Source of the DNA: CSSed11-175R1 sp041685735
GTDB lineage: Bacteria; Actinomycetota; Nitriliruptoria; Nitriliruptorales; Nitriliruptoraceae
DNA: 56,997 bases
Assembly (NCBI GenBank): GCA_041685735.1
Contig: JAWLFE010000017.1
Location: 1-56,997 of the forward strand
Direction: 5' to 3'
In this document: piece after piece, positions 8,522 to 17,354 of the stretch
Numbering within the stretch: the first letter of the stretch is position 1
Layout: every line of letters begins with the position of its first letter
The notes under the pieces: model-generated
The model's input: only the letters and a program-made list of their open reading frames with translations
Databases searched by the model: none
Told to the model about the DNA's origin: nothing
Translations under genes and position numbers: made by a program

Positions 8522-10417
8522 ATGGTCGCCAACGACGCTGCGCCGGCTGCGCCGCTCCATCGACTCTGGCGGTACGCCGGAGGGCATCGACGTGACGTGA
8601 TCGTGGCGGCGAGCTGGTCGATCCTCAACGCCATCCTCGACATCGCACCGCCGTTCCTCATCGGGATCGCCGTCGACATCGTGGTCGTGCGGGAGACCTC
8701 CTTCATCGCCCGTCTGACCGGCGTCTCGGACCTGCGCGGCCAGTTCCTGGTGCTCGGTGGCCTGACGGTCGTGATCTGGTTGTTGGAATCGTTGACCGAG
8801 TACCTGGCCGACGTCCGGTGGCGAAACCTCGCCCAGTCGATCCAGCACGACGCCCGGATGGACGCCTACTCCAACGTGCAGGACCTCGACCTCGCCGCCT
8901 TCGAGGACCGCTCGACCGGGTCGCTGCTGTCGGTCCTCAACGACGACGTCAACCAGTTGGAGCGCTTCCTCGATCGTGGTGCCCAGCAGCTCCTGCAGGT
9001 TGCCACCTCGGTGCTGTTGATCGGGCTGACCTACCTCATCCTGTCCCCGGTCATCGGCCTGCTCGCGTTCCTACCGGTGCCGGCCGTGCTGTGGGTGACG
9101 TTGCGCTACCAACGACGGCTCGAACCCAGGTACGCCGCGGTGCGCGAACAGGTCGGGGTCGTCAACGCGGCGCTCAACAACAACCTCGGTGGGATCGCCA
9201 CGATCAAGGCGTTCGGCGCCGAACCGCGCGAACGTGAGCGCATCCGTCGGGTGTCGCAGCGCTACCGCGAGGTCAACCGTGAAGCGATCCGGCTGTCCAG
9301 CGCGTTCGTGCCGCTGGTGCGGGTCGCGATCCTCGCAGGCTTCACCGCGATCCTGATCCTGGGTGGGCTCCAGGCGATCGACGGGCGACTGGAGGTGGGT
9401 GCCTACAGCGTCATGGTGTTCATCGTGCAGCGGTTGTTGTGGCCGCTCACGCGCCTGGGTGAGACCTTCGACCTGTACCAGCGCGCGATGGCGTCCACGC
9501 GCCGCATCCTCGACCTGATCGAGCAGCCCAGCGGCCTGACCGACGGCACGACAGCGCTCGGGGACGTTGCCGGCGAGGTCTGCTTCGACGGTGTCCGGTT
9601 CGCCTACGACCGCCGGCCGGCCGAGGTCGTGGCTGGGGACCCCGCGGCTGGCCCGGTCGAGGTACTCCGCGGTGTCGATCTGCGTATCCCGGCCGGTGAG
9701 ACGCACGCCATCGTCGGGTCCACCGGCGCCGGGAAATCGACGATCATCAAGCTCCTGCTGCGCCTGGAGGACGTCACCGACGGCATCGTCAGCATCGACG
9801 GGCAGGACGTGCGTGACGTGATGACGGCGGACCTCCGCGCCGCCTGCGGCCTCGTCAGTCAGGACGTCTTCCTGTTCCACGGGAGTGTCCGGGACAACCT
9901 GGTGTATGGCGCGCCGGACGCCACCGACCGCGAGGTGGTCCGTGCGGCCGAGCTCGCGGAGGCGCACGGGTTCGTGCTCGCCCTGCCCGACGGGTACGAC
10001 ACGGTGGTGGGGGAGCGTGGGGTGAAGCTGTCCGGCGGTCAGCGCCAGCGCCTGTCCATCGCCCGTGCCATCCTGCGTGATCCGGCCATCCTCCTGCTCG
10101 ACGAGGCGACCTCAGCGGTCGACAACGAGACGGAGGCCGCGATCCAGCGCTCGCTCGTCCGTGTCGCACGGGACCGCACCACGGTCGTGATCGCCCACCG
10201 CCTGTCGACGGTGCGGCATGCCGACCGGATCCACGTGCTGGAGGACGGTCGTGTCGTCGAGTCGGGGACCCACGACGAGCTGGTCGCCCGGGACGGGCGC
10301 TACGCGGCGCTGTGGCGGGTCCAGACCGGCGAGGTCATCGACGCCGTTCGCGCATCGACCTCGACGGACCAGGCGCCCGTCACGGTCGCTACTCCCGAAC
10401 GATCTCCCGGCCGCTGA
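8522..10417 (+). CDS. ABC exporter, fused transmembrane and ATPase domains
   Basis: A 631-residue half-transporter of the MsbA/LmrA type. Residues 1-330 form the six-helix type I exporter domain, including the segment LNNNLGGIATIKAFGAE typical of its coupling region. Residues about 340-600 form the ATPase with Walker A GSTGAGKST, signature LSGGQRQR, Walker B AILLLDEATSAVD and the H-loop in VIAHRLSTV. It should work as a homodimer in the cytoplasmic membrane, since no partner half is adjacent. The substrate is unknown; lipids or drugs are usual for the family. Its 3' end overlaps the convergent flavin-type gene by 29 bases. Confidence 0.92.
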   Translation: MVANDAAPAAPLHRLWRYAGGHRRDVIVAASWSILNAILDIAPPFLIGIAVDIVVVRETSFIARLTGVSDLRGQFLVLGGLTVVIWLLESLTEYLADVRWRNLAQSIQHDARMDAYSNVQDLDLAAFEDRSTGSLLSVLNDDVNQLERFLDRGAQQLLQVATSVLLIGLTYLILSPVIGLLAFLPVPAVLWVTLRYQRRLEPRYAAVREQVGVVNAALNNNLGGIATIKAFGAEPRERERIRRVSQRYREVNREAIRLSSAFVPLVRVAILAGFTAILILGGLQAIDGRLEVGAYSVMVFIVQRLLWPLTRLGETFDLYQRAMASTRRILDLIEQPSGLTDGTTALGDVAGEVCFDGVRFAYDRRPAEVVAGDPAAGPVEVLRGVDLRIPAGETHAIVGSTGAGKSTIIKLLLRLEDVTDGIVSIDGQDVRDVMTADLRAACGLVSQDVFLFHGSVRDNLVYGAPDATDREVVRAAELAEAHGFVLALPDGYDTVVGERGVKLSGGQRQRLSIARAILRDPAILLLDEATSAVDNETEAAIQRSLVRVARDRTTVVIAHRLSTVRHADRIHVLEDGRVVESGTHDELVARDGRYAALWRVQTGEVIDAVRASTSTDQAPVTVATPERSPGR

Positions 10418-10808
10418 TCGACGCCACGTCGACCCGGACCCAGAAGAAGTTCTCGTCGGGCAGCGCCCACGGTTCGAAGGGCAGCGCGAACAGAGCTTCC
10501 TTCACATCCACGTCGGTCACGATCGACGCATCCCCACGTGCCAGCACGCTCCACCCCACCCGGGTCTGTTCGTCGCCGCCGTCGGCTTCGATCGCCACGG
10601 TCCCGGAAGCGGCAGCCGTCCCGAGCTTCGATCCGGGCGCCGTCCGGAAGAAGATCGCGTCGTCGTGGAGCAGCACGTTGATCGGCAGCACGGACAGTAC
10701 GCCGTCCGCGATGAAGCCGATCCGCACCCACGGTGCTGCCCCGAGCAGTTCGACGCACCGCTCCGGATCGAGTGTGACCAGGTCACCGGGACGAGGGGGC
10801 TTGTCCAT
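10389..10808 (-). CDS. Pyridoxamine 5'-phosphate oxidase-fold (FMN/F420 type) protein
   Basis: A 139-residue split-barrel protein. The pattern MDKPPRPGDLVTLDPERCVELL, then WVRIGFIADGVLSVLPINVLLHDDAIFFRTAPGSK (here split by commas: GFIADGV, LPINVLLHDD, IFFRTAPGSK), is that of actinobacterial PNPOx-like or nitroimidazole-reductase-like proteins, which bind FMN or F420 and often reduce small molecules. The start has a clear AAGGAG upstream. It is a single gene between two transport genes, and its exact substrate cannot be predicted. Confidence 0.75.
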   Translation of the reverse strand: MDKPPRPGDLVTLDPERCVELLGAAPWVRIGFIADGVLSVLPINVLLHDDAIFFRTAPGSKLGTAAASGTVAIEADGGDEQTRVGWSVLARGDASIVTDVDVKEALFALPFEPWALPDENFFWVRVDVASISGREIVRE

Positions 10809-10890
10809 GGAGTGGCTCCTTGTCGCTGGGCCACTGCTGAGCGTACGCGGTGGGGCTGCCTGACGGCAGCGGAGCCCGGGCCCGTCGGGG

Positions 10891-12057
10891 CTACCAGGGC
10901 GCGAGGGGTCGGATGCGACGGTCCCGGACCGGGGGGACGAGCGCGCCGAGCAGGGCGGGCGCGGCCGTGATCAGCAGTGCCGCGGAGCGGTCGAGGCCGG
11001 TGGCCAGCATGCCGAACAGGCTCGGCCCGACGATGAACCCGGCCGCGATGAACCCGATGACCAGGGTGAACCCGGTGGTGGGACGGTCGGAGAAGACCCG
11101 TTGGCTCCACATCACCAGCAGGGCGAACCCGGTCGTGAACCCCACCCCGAACAGACCAGCCGACCCCAGCGCGGCGACCGTCGAGCCGGGCGTGAGGAGC
11201 AGCATCACGGTCGATCCGCTGACCAGGATCGACATGGCCGCGAGCGGCCGGCTGCGCCCCGCGCGCTCGACGATGCGCCCGGCGACGGCGCCGACCGCAG
11301 CGCCGGCGATCCCCAGGGTCGCCCACATCGCCGGGCCGATCCAGTTCGCGAGGCCGGCAGCCTCAGCGGTCTCCGGCGCGTACGAGAAGTAGGCGCCGGA
11401 CGTGATCGACACCCCGAACGCGACGAGGAACAGCCGTCTGGCGTGTCGGTTGAAGAACCACGTCAGCCGGGGCCACCGGTGCTCGTCGACCGGCCCCATC
11501 GCGTCGGGCTCCAGCACCCGCCAGGACGCGGCGGCGGCGACCAACCCGATCGCGGCGAACGCCCACCACACGACCCGCCACTGCTCGCCGGTCACCAGCA
11601 TCAGCGCGCTGGCGATCAGCAGCCCGACGGGAGAGCCGGCGTTGACCAAAGCGAGAGCACGCCGGCTCCCCGATCGCGGGACCTGGTTGGCGACCGCATC
11701 CGAGAACGGTGCCCAGGTCCCCCCGGCGCTGGTGCCTGCCGCGATCAGTCCCAGTGCCAGCAACGCCGGACCGGATGCCGACGCGGTCACCGCGGCGCCG
11801 ACGGCCAGCAGCAGGCACCCGGCCACGACCGGGACGCGGGGCCCGTACCGGGCCGCGAGGACGCCGGTCGCCACGGTGGCCAGCAGGTAGCCGGCCTGTG
11901 CCGCGCTCGCGTAGAAGCCCAACTCGTCCAGCGACAGACCGAACTCCTCGCTGAACCCCGGGACGAACAGCCCGTAGGCCAGCCGGCCGATGCCATAGGT
12001 CGCCACCAGCGCGAGGAGTCCGGCTCCTCCGACACGGGAACTCTCGCTGGCGCGCAT
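10891..12057 (-). CDS. MFS transporter, YbfB/YjiJ-like
   Basis: A 388-residue, roughly twelve-helix major facilitator protein. The first helix, LVATYGIGRLAYGLFVPGF, is the characteristic opening of the YbfB/YjiJ subgroup. The central segment GTWAPFSDAVANQVPRSGSRRALA holds the loop after helix 4. MRASESS at 12057 is chosen as the start because GAGG lies seven bases upstream; MVMRAS at 12063 and an upstream M at 12111 are possible. The substrate is unknown. It ends 82 bases from the start of the flavin-type gene on the same strand. Confidence 0.8.
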   Translation of the reverse strand: MRASESSRVGGAGLLALVATYGIGRLAYGLFVPGFSEEFGLSLDELGFYASAAQAGYLLATVATGVLAARYGPRVPVVAGCLLLAVGAAVTASASGPALLALGLIAAGTSAGGTWAPFSDAVANQVPRSGSRRALALVNAGSPVGLLIASALMLVTGEQWRVVWWAFAAIGLVAAAASWRVLEPDAMGPVDEHRWPRLTWFFNRHARRLFLVAFGVSITSGAYFSYAPETAEAAGLANWIGPAMWATLGIAGAAVGAVAGRIVERAGRSRPLAAMSILVSGSTVMLLLTPGSTVAALGSAGLFGVGFTTGFALLVMWSQRVFSDRPTTGFTLVIGFIAAGFIVGPSLFGMLATGLDRSAALLITAAPALLGALVPPVRDRRIRPLAPW

Positions 12058-12242
12058 GACCATCCTCACCGGCCGCAGAACCCGTTGGAACGTCGTTGGA
12101 AGGCGCGCCATTTCGGGTGCCGGGTGCCCGGCACGTCACCGTCCGTGGACCGCACGGTCATGCCGGTGCGTGCCCTGGTGGCAGACGACGAGCGGCCGCC
12201 CCGGGGGGCGGCCGCTCGCTGGGAGCCGGTGTCACATCCGCG

Positions 12243-14441
12243 TCAGCCGTGGAGGTCGAACCGGTCGTTCTCCATGACCTTGACCCATCCCTGGAGGAAG
12301 CGGTCGACCATGTTCTCCTCGCCACCGTCCGCGGCGTACTCCTCGGCGATGGCGCGCAGCTGCGAGTTGGACCCGAAGACCAGATCGACCCGCGTCGCCG
12401 TCCACTTCGTCTCGCCGGTCTTGCGGTCCCGGCCTTCGAAGCGGTCCTCGCCCTCTCCGATCGGCTCCCACACGGTGCCCATGTCGACCAGGTTGCGGAA
12501 GAAGTCGTTCGACAGCTGGCCCGGACGGTCCGTGAGGACCCCGTCGATGTTGTCCTCATCGGCGTTCGCGCCGATTGCGCGCATGCCCCCGACCAGGGCG
12601 GCCATCTGCGGCGCTGTGAGGTTCAACATGAACGCCCGGTCGACCATGAGGTGCTCGGTCGGGATACCGACGTCCTTCTGCAGGTAGTTGCGGAAGGCGT
12701 CGTGTCGCGGCTCGAGGTGGGCCTGCGTGTCGATCTCCGTCATCTCCTGGGTCGCGTCGGTGCGACCCGGGGTGAACGGCACCGTCACGTCGTGCCCGGC
12801 GGCCTTCGCCGCCATCTCGACCCCGACGCTGCCGCCCAGGACGATCAGGTCCGCCAGCGAGATGTTGGCGTCGGCGGCGTCCCGGATCTGCTCGAGTTCG
12901 TGGAGCACCGCCGACACGCCGGAGCGCACGTTGACGTCCCAGCCAGCCTGCGGCTCGAGCCGGATGCGCGCGCCATTCGCGCCACCGCGGTGGTCGGTCT
13001 GACGGTAGGTGCAGGCCGCGGCCCACGCCGTGCCCACCAGCTGCCTGGCCGTGAGGCCGGAGTCTGCGATCTGCTGTTTGAGCGCAGCGACCTGGCTGTC
13101 GTCGACCAGCGGTCCCTCGTGCGTGGGAACCGGGTCCTGCCAGATGAGGTCCTCGGTCGGGACCTCGGGACCGAGGTAGCGCTCGCGCGGCCCCATGTCG
13201 CGGTGCAGGAGCTTGAACCACGCGCGAGCGAACTCGTCGGCGAGCACGTCCGGGTTCTCGTGGTACTCCTTGGAGATCGCGAGGTAGTCGGGGTCGACGA
13301 TCATGGCCATGTCGGCAGCGGTCATCACCGGCGGGTTCAGCTTGCCCTCGACGTGGGCGTCGGGTACCCAGAAACCGTCCTGCACCTCGACGGGCTCCCA
13401 CTGGTTCGCACCGGCGGGCGAGGTCTTGACCTCCCACTCGTGGGCGAAGATGGTGTCGAGGTAGGAGTTGTCCCACGTCGTCGGCGTCGGGGTCCAGGCG
13501 CCTTCGAGCCCCGAGGTGATCGTGTACTCGCCGAGGCCGGTCTCGTGCTCGTTCGCCCAGCCGATGCCCATCTGGTGGACCTTGGCTTCCTCGGGCGTCC
13601 CACCGACGGCTTCCGCCGGCCCGTTGCCGTGCATCTTGCCGAAGGTGTGACCGCCCACCGTCAGCGCGACGGTCTCGCGGTCGTTCATCCCCATGCGGGC
13701 GAACGTCTCGCGCACGTCCATCGCGGACTTCGCCGCATCCGGGACGCCGTTCGGACCCTCGGGGTTGACGTAGATCAGGCCCATCTGGACCGCGGCGAGC
13801 GGGTTGTCCAGGGTCCGGCTGCCGTCCTCGAAGGTGCCGGTGTAGCGCTCGTCCTCGGTCGAGAGCCACTCCTTCTCGGGACCCCAGTAGATGTCGTCCT
13901 CAGGCGCCCAGATGTCGCTGCGCCCGTAGCCGAACCCGAACGTCTTGAAGCCCATCGTCTCGAGCGCGCGGTTGCCTGCGACGAGCATCAGGTCGGCCCA
14001 GGAGATCCGCTCGCCGTACTTCTTCTTGATGGGCCACAGCAGCCGGCGGGCCTTGTCGAGGTTGCCGTTGTCCGGCCAGCTGTTGAGCGGCGCGAACCGC
14101 TGTGCGCCGGTGCCACCGCCGCCACGACCGTCGAGCGCCCGGTAGGTCCCGGCCGCGTGCCACGACATGCGGATGAAGAACGGGCCGTAGTGGCCCCAGT
14201 CGGCCGGCCACCAGTCCTGCGAGTCGGTCATGAGCGCGTCGATGTCCGCGTTCAGTTCGTCGACGTCGATCCGCGAGAACGCCTCCCGGTAGGAGAAACC
14301 GTCGGCCATCGGGGTCGATCCCGGGTGCTTCTGGTGGAGGACGTTGAGGTTGAGCTGATCGGGCCACCAGTGCTCGTTGCCCTGCAGGCTGGGTGTGGTG
14401 CGTGCTGCCCACTCCGGGCGTGTGGTCTGTTCGTCGGACAC
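12243..14441 (-). CDS. katG: Catalase-peroxidase
   Basis: A 732-residue haem enzyme that destroys hydrogen peroxide and has broad peroxidase activity. The distal site R91-M-S-W94-H95 is intact, the Tyr of the Met-Tyr-Trp adduct lies in GLIYVNPEGPNG, and the proximal haem-ligand His is in VGGHTFGK. Length and the two-domain duplication are those of bacterial KatG. The GTG at 14441 (VSDEQTTRPEW) has AGGAGG seven bases upstream. It is divergent from a Fur-family regulator, the usual furA-katG partnership but with the genes back to back instead of co-transcribed. No signal peptide, so it is cytoplasmic. Confidence 0.97.
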   Translation of the reverse strand: MSDEQTTRPEWAARTTPSLQGNEHWWPDQLNLNVLHQKHPGSTPMADGFSYREAFSRIDVDELNADIDALMTDSQDWWPADWGHYGPFFIRMSWHAAGTYRALDGRGGGGTGAQRFAPLNSWPDNGNLDKARRLLWPIKKKYGERISWADLMLVAGNRALETMGFKTFGFGYGRSDIWAPEDDIYWGPEKEWLSTEDERYTGTFEDGSRTLDNPLAAVQMGLIYVNPEGPNGVPDAAKSAMDVRETFARMGMNDRETVALTVGGHTFGKMHGNGPAEAVGGTPEEAKVHQMGIGWANEHETGLGEYTITSGLEGAWTPTPTTWDNSYLDTIFAHEWEVKTSPAGANQWEPVEVQDGFWVPDAHVEGKLNPPVMTAADMAMIVDPDYLAISKEYHENPDVLADEFARAWFKLLHRDMGPRERYLGPEVPTEDLIWQDPVPTHEGPLVDDSQVAALKQQIADSGLTARQLVGTAWAAACTYRQTDHRGGANGARIRLEPQAGWDVNVRSGVSAVLHELEQIRDAADANISLADLIVLGGSVGVEMAAKAAGHDVTVPFTPGRTDATQEMTEIDTQAHLEPRHDAFRNYLQKDVGIPTEHLMVDRAFMLNLTAPQMAALVGGMRAIGANADEDNIDGVLTDRPGQLSNDFFRNLVDMGTVWEPIGEGEDRFEGRDRKTGETKWTATRVDLVFGSNSQLRAIAEEYAADGGEENMVDRFLQGWVKVMENDRFDLHG

Positions 14442-14532
14442 GATCGTCCTCCTCGGGAGGGTCGCAGAGACTTCGGGTGGGGGCGGCGCTGGCGGTTGAA
14501 GCCGCTCGGCGACGGTCGGTGCTGCCACCCCG

Positions 14533-14561
14533 ACCTTAGAACGGGTCGATGTTCGGAGCAA
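14533..14561 (-). promoter_or_regulatory. Predicted katG promoter
   Basis: On the minus strand, TTGCTC (14556-14561) and TAAGGT (14533-14538) are separated by exactly 17 bases and point toward katG, about 90 bases upstream of its start codon. An inverted repeat, CGGAG-CAA-CTCCG, covers the -35 element at 14554-14566. Confidence 0.45.
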
Positions 14562-14579
14562 CTCCGCTGTTTGGACAAG

Positions 14580-14593
14580 TACCAGGTCTGGTA
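14580..14593. promoter_or_regulatory. Palindrome TACCAG-GT-CTGGTA, candidate Fur-family operator
   Basis: A perfect six-base inverted repeat with a two-base centre lies between katG and the fur-family gene, 45 bases before the fur start and just downstream of a TTGGAC element at 14571. It is well placed for autoregulation of the regulator and control of katG. It does not resemble the AT-rich E. coli Fur box; binding is inferred from position and symmetry only. Confidence 0.4.
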
Positions 14594-14637
14594 GCGTGCC
14601 CGTCGATCGCGGACGAACACCTGTGTGAGGAAGCTCT

Positions 14638-15048
14638 GTGGAACCGCTCGTGGCCCGCCTCCGGCAGCGGGAATGGCGCCTCACCGCCCAACGACGCGTC
14701 ATCGCTGAGGCGATGACGGGCGAACATGTGCACCTGACGGCGGACGAGGTGTTCGAACGGGCGCGTCGGGCACTGCCCGAGGTCAGCCGCGCCACCGTCT
14801 ACAACACACTGCACGAACTCGTCGACATGGGTGAACTGCTGGAGATGAGCCACGCCGACGGGCGGAAACGGTACGACCCGAACGTCGAGGAGCGTCACCA
14901 CCACCTGGTCTGCATCGACTGTGGGCGGTTGCTCGACGTCCACGCCGATGACCCGGCTCTGGCGGACGACCAGCGGCACGGCTTCGAACTGCTCGACGTC
15001 CAGGTCACGTTCCGCGCTCGCTGTCCCGATTGTGTCCCTGCCGGCTGA
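14638..15048 (+). CDS. Fur/PerR-family metalloregulator
   Basis: A 136-residue repressor. The winged helix includes RLTAQRRVIAEAM and SRATVYNTLHELVDMGEL; the dimerisation and metal domain includes ERHHHLVCIDCGRLLDV and the C-terminal RCPDC, giving the CxxC pairs of a structural zinc site. Next to katG it is most likely a peroxide sensor like mycobacterial FurA or PerR (inference). The GTG start has GAGGAAG upstream. Its 3' end overlaps the convergent amidohydrolase by 44 bases. Confidence 0.9.
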   Translation: MEPLVARLRQREWRLTAQRRVIAEAMTGEHVHLTADEVFERARRALPEVSRATVYNTLHELVDMGELLEMSHADGRKRYDPNVEERHHHLVCIDCGRLLDVHADDPALADDQRHGFELLDVQVTFRARCPDCVPAG

Positions 15049-16297
15049 CCGCGATGCCGCCGCTCCCGACGGCTTCGCCGCGCTTGTAGATGCCGGTGAG
15101 GTTGATCGGGTCGGTCAGGATCGACAGGTCCACGGTCGGGTCACCGTCCACGAGCAGGACGTCCGCGTCGTAGCCCGCGAGCAGCTGTCCGGTTCGTGGC
15201 GCCCGCGGTCCGAGGGTCGCGGGGCCATTGGCGGTCGCCGCCTCGATGGCCGCCAGTGGGCTCAGCCCGGCGGCCTCCAGCAACGTGAGCTCCCGCGGCT
15301 GGTTGCCCCAGGCGGCCGGACCAGCCGGCAGCGACAGGGCGACGTCGGTGCCCATCGCGATGGTCACCCCACGTTCGTGCGCGCGTGCGACGGCATCCTG
15401 GTGCCGCTCGTCCGTGGCGACGAGCTTCGCCCACATGGCCGGTGACAGCGGGCCCTGGCCCGCGGCGATCAGCTCCGAGACGATCAGCCGGGTCGGCACC
15501 AGGATCGTGCCGCGTTCGCGCATGGCGTCGCAGACCTCGTCGTCGAGGTAGGTGCCGTGTTCGATCGTGCCGACACCGGCCTCGATCGCGGCCATCATCC
15601 CGGGCTTGCCGTGACAGTGGGCCATCACGGTGCGCTCGGCCATGGCGGCCACCTCCACGATGGCCCGCATCTCCGCATCGGTGAACTGCTGGTGGATGGG
15701 ATGGTCACGTTCGGACAGCACCCCGCCGGAGGCGCAGATCTTGATGACGTCCGCACCGATGCGCAGCTGTTCACGGACCGCGGTGATGCAGGCGTCGACC
15801 CCGTCGCAGATGCGCAGCGTGCCCTCGCGGGCGGACAGCTCGTGGAACCACCCGAGCGGCAGGTCGTGCAGGTCGCCGTGCCCGCCCGTGGTCGACAGGA
15901 TGGCGCCGGCGCCGTAGAGGTTGGGGCCCGGGATGCTGCCTTCGTCGATGGCCCGGGCGAGCAGCACGCCCATCCCACCGGCGTCCCGGACGGACGTGAT
16001 GCCGGCATGCAGCGCCCGCTCCAGATCCTTGGTCGCTCGCGCGGCGCGGACGGCGATGGGAACCTCGTGGAGCCCTCCGAGGCTCATGGTCGTGAGCCCC
16101 ACGAGATGCGCATGGCAGTCCCATAGGCCGGGCAGCACGGTGTCGGCGGTGACGACCTCGGCGCCCGGGGTGGTCGGGGCGTCCGTGGAGCTCCCGGCGT
16201 AGGTGATGGACGCACCGTCGAGGACCAGGACCGCGTCGTCGATGACCGGACCACGTCCGGGGACGAGGCGGGTGGCCTGGATACGTGTGACGATCAC
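15005..16297 (-). CDS. Metal-dependent amidohydrolase (imidazolonepropionase/prolidase-like)
   Basis: A 430-residue amidohydrolase-superfamily enzyme. The N-terminal and C-terminal beta-sandwich pieces flank a TIM barrel with the metal motif DCHAHL, the lysine-containing strand VIKICASGGVLS, AHCHGKPGM, EHGTYLDDE and the final catalytic Asp in GTDVALSLPAG. This layout is common in Xaa-Pro-peptide or imidazolone-type hydrolases that act on small cyclic or peptide amides; the substrate is open. The GTG start has AGGAG very close (two bases), and no other start is nearby. It overlaps fur at its 3' end. Confidence 0.82.
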   Translation of the reverse strand: MIVTRIQATRLVPGRGPVIDDAVLVLDGASITYAGSSTDAPTTPGAEVVTADTVLPGLWDCHAHLVGLTTMSLGGLHEVPIAVRAARATKDLERALHAGITSVRDAGGMGVLLARAIDEGSIPGPNLYGAGAILSTTGGHGDLHDLPLGWFHELSAREGTLRICDGVDACITAVREQLRIGADVIKICASGGVLSERDHPIHQQFTDAEMRAIVEVAAMAERTVMAHCHGKPGMMAAIEAGVGTIEHGTYLDDEVCDAMRERGTILVPTRLIVSELIAAGQGPLSPAMWAKLVATDERHQDAVARAHERGVTIAMGTDVALSLPAGPAAWGNQPRELTLLEAAGLSPLAAIEAATANGPATLGPRAPRTGQLLAGYDADVLLVDGDPTVDLSILTDPINLTGIYKRGEAVGSGGIAVSRQGHNRDSERGT

Positions 16298-16305
16298 GTC
16301 TCCTG

Positions 16306-16349
16306 ACGTTCGGGGTGTGGGGTCCGCACGTTCGGGGTGTGGGGTCCGC
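16306..16349. repeat. Perfect 22-bp tandem duplication upstream of the amidohydrolase
   Basis: A 22-base G-rich unit starting ACGTTCGGGG and ending GGTCCGC occurs twice with no spacer (16306-16327 and 16328-16349), immediately before the amidohydrolase start. The rest of the 145-base intergenic space shows no clear promoter. It may be a polymerase-slippage product or a duplicated protein-binding site. Confidence 0.85.
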
Positions 16350-16442
16350 GCGGGCGCGGCAACCGCCCGGGAGCCGGGACGCTACTCGACCGCACCACCG
16401 CCGACGCTGCCGGTTGCGGCGCTCCCCGTGCCGATGCCGCGA

Positions 16443-17354
16443 TCAGGGGTGGCGGACCCCCTCGCCCGCGAGGATGGCGCGGTAGCCCTCGCGGTAGGTG
16501 GGGTAGGTGAAACGGAAGCCGGTCGCCTTCAGACGGTCGTTGCGGCACCGCTTGTCCCCACCCCGGGTGCTGCGGTCCGGGCCGGTCGGCGGTCGAGGCA
16601 GGCCGAGCTCCGTCGCGAGGAACGCCAGCACCTCGCCACGATCGACCGGCGCGTCGTCGACACCGAGGTACACGGGGGCCGGTGTCTCGGTCGCGGTGAG
16701 CAGGTGCACGATCGCAGCGGCCGCGTCGTCGCGATGGATCCGGTTACTCAGCGACGGTGGGTCGGGCAGCACCGCATCGCCGGCGCGCACACGGTCGATC
16801 AGGCGCGTTCGGCCCGGTCCGTAGATGCCAGCCAGGCGGAGGCTGATCGCGTCCGGACGACGGCGGTGGAGCACCTGCTCGGCCTCGACCAGGACCGCAC
16901 CGGTCGGGCTGGTCGGGTCCGTCGGGGTGTCCTCGTCGACATCGCTGCCGTCATCCACCCCGTAGACCGCGGTCGACGACACCGCGAGCAGGCGCGCGGG
17001 GGTCCGCTCGCTGTCGTCCAGGTGGTCGAGCACGTTGGTCAGGCCGTCCACGTACGCCGCTCGGTACGCCGCGGGGGTCCGTTCGTCGGCCGCCGGGGTG
17101 ATGACCGCTGCCTCGATGCTGCTGGGGAGTCGGTCGACGGCGGCGGTGAGGTCACCGGTCAGGTCACCGGCGAGCGGGACGAGTGCGTCCGGCAGGAGGT
17201 GTGCGGAGCGCCGGAGCCCGATGGCGCGCCACCCGCGTGCCACGAAGCGCAGCCCCACCTCGGTGCCGAGGTCGCCGCATCCGGCGATCAGGACCGTCGG
17301 GATGCGCTCCACGGACCCGCCAGCATCGGGCCCGCCAGCCTGCCCGATGCTCAT
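16443..17354 (-). CDS. NAD-dependent epimerase/dehydratase-like (extended SDR) protein
   Basis: A 303-residue Rossmann-fold protein of the YeeZ-like group: the nucleotide loop is GCGDLGTEVG near residue 25, the strand SSTAVYG supplies the serine, and RLAGIYGPGR follows. The usual YxxxK catalytic motif is not obvious: the position after SSTAVYG leads to VLVEAEQVL, with Glu where Tyr-Lys is expected, so it may bind NAD(P) without classic SDR chemistry. The ATG at 17354 overlaps the stop of the serine-hydrolase gene (ATGA), so the pair is co-translated. Confidence 0.75.
   Translation of the reverse strand: MSIGQAGGPDAGGSVERIPTVLIAGCGDLGTEVGLRFVARGWRAIGLRRSAHLLPDALVPLAGDLTGDLTAAVDRLPSSIEAAVITPAADERTPAAYRAAYVDGLTNVLDHLDDSERTPARLLAVSSTAVYGVDDGSDVDEDTPTDPTSPTGAVLVEAEQVLHRRRPDAISLRLAGIYGPGRTRLIDRVRAGDAVLPDPPSLSNRIHRDDAAAAIVHLLTATETPAPVYLGVDDAPVDRGEVLAFLATELGLPRPPTGPDRSTRGGDKRCRNDRLKATGFRFTYPTYREGYRAILAGEGVRHP

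Noticed and set aside
12096..14594. 832-codon plus-strand frame opposite katG
   Set aside because: Shadow of katG; low-complexity Val/Arg/Asp composition and no motif.
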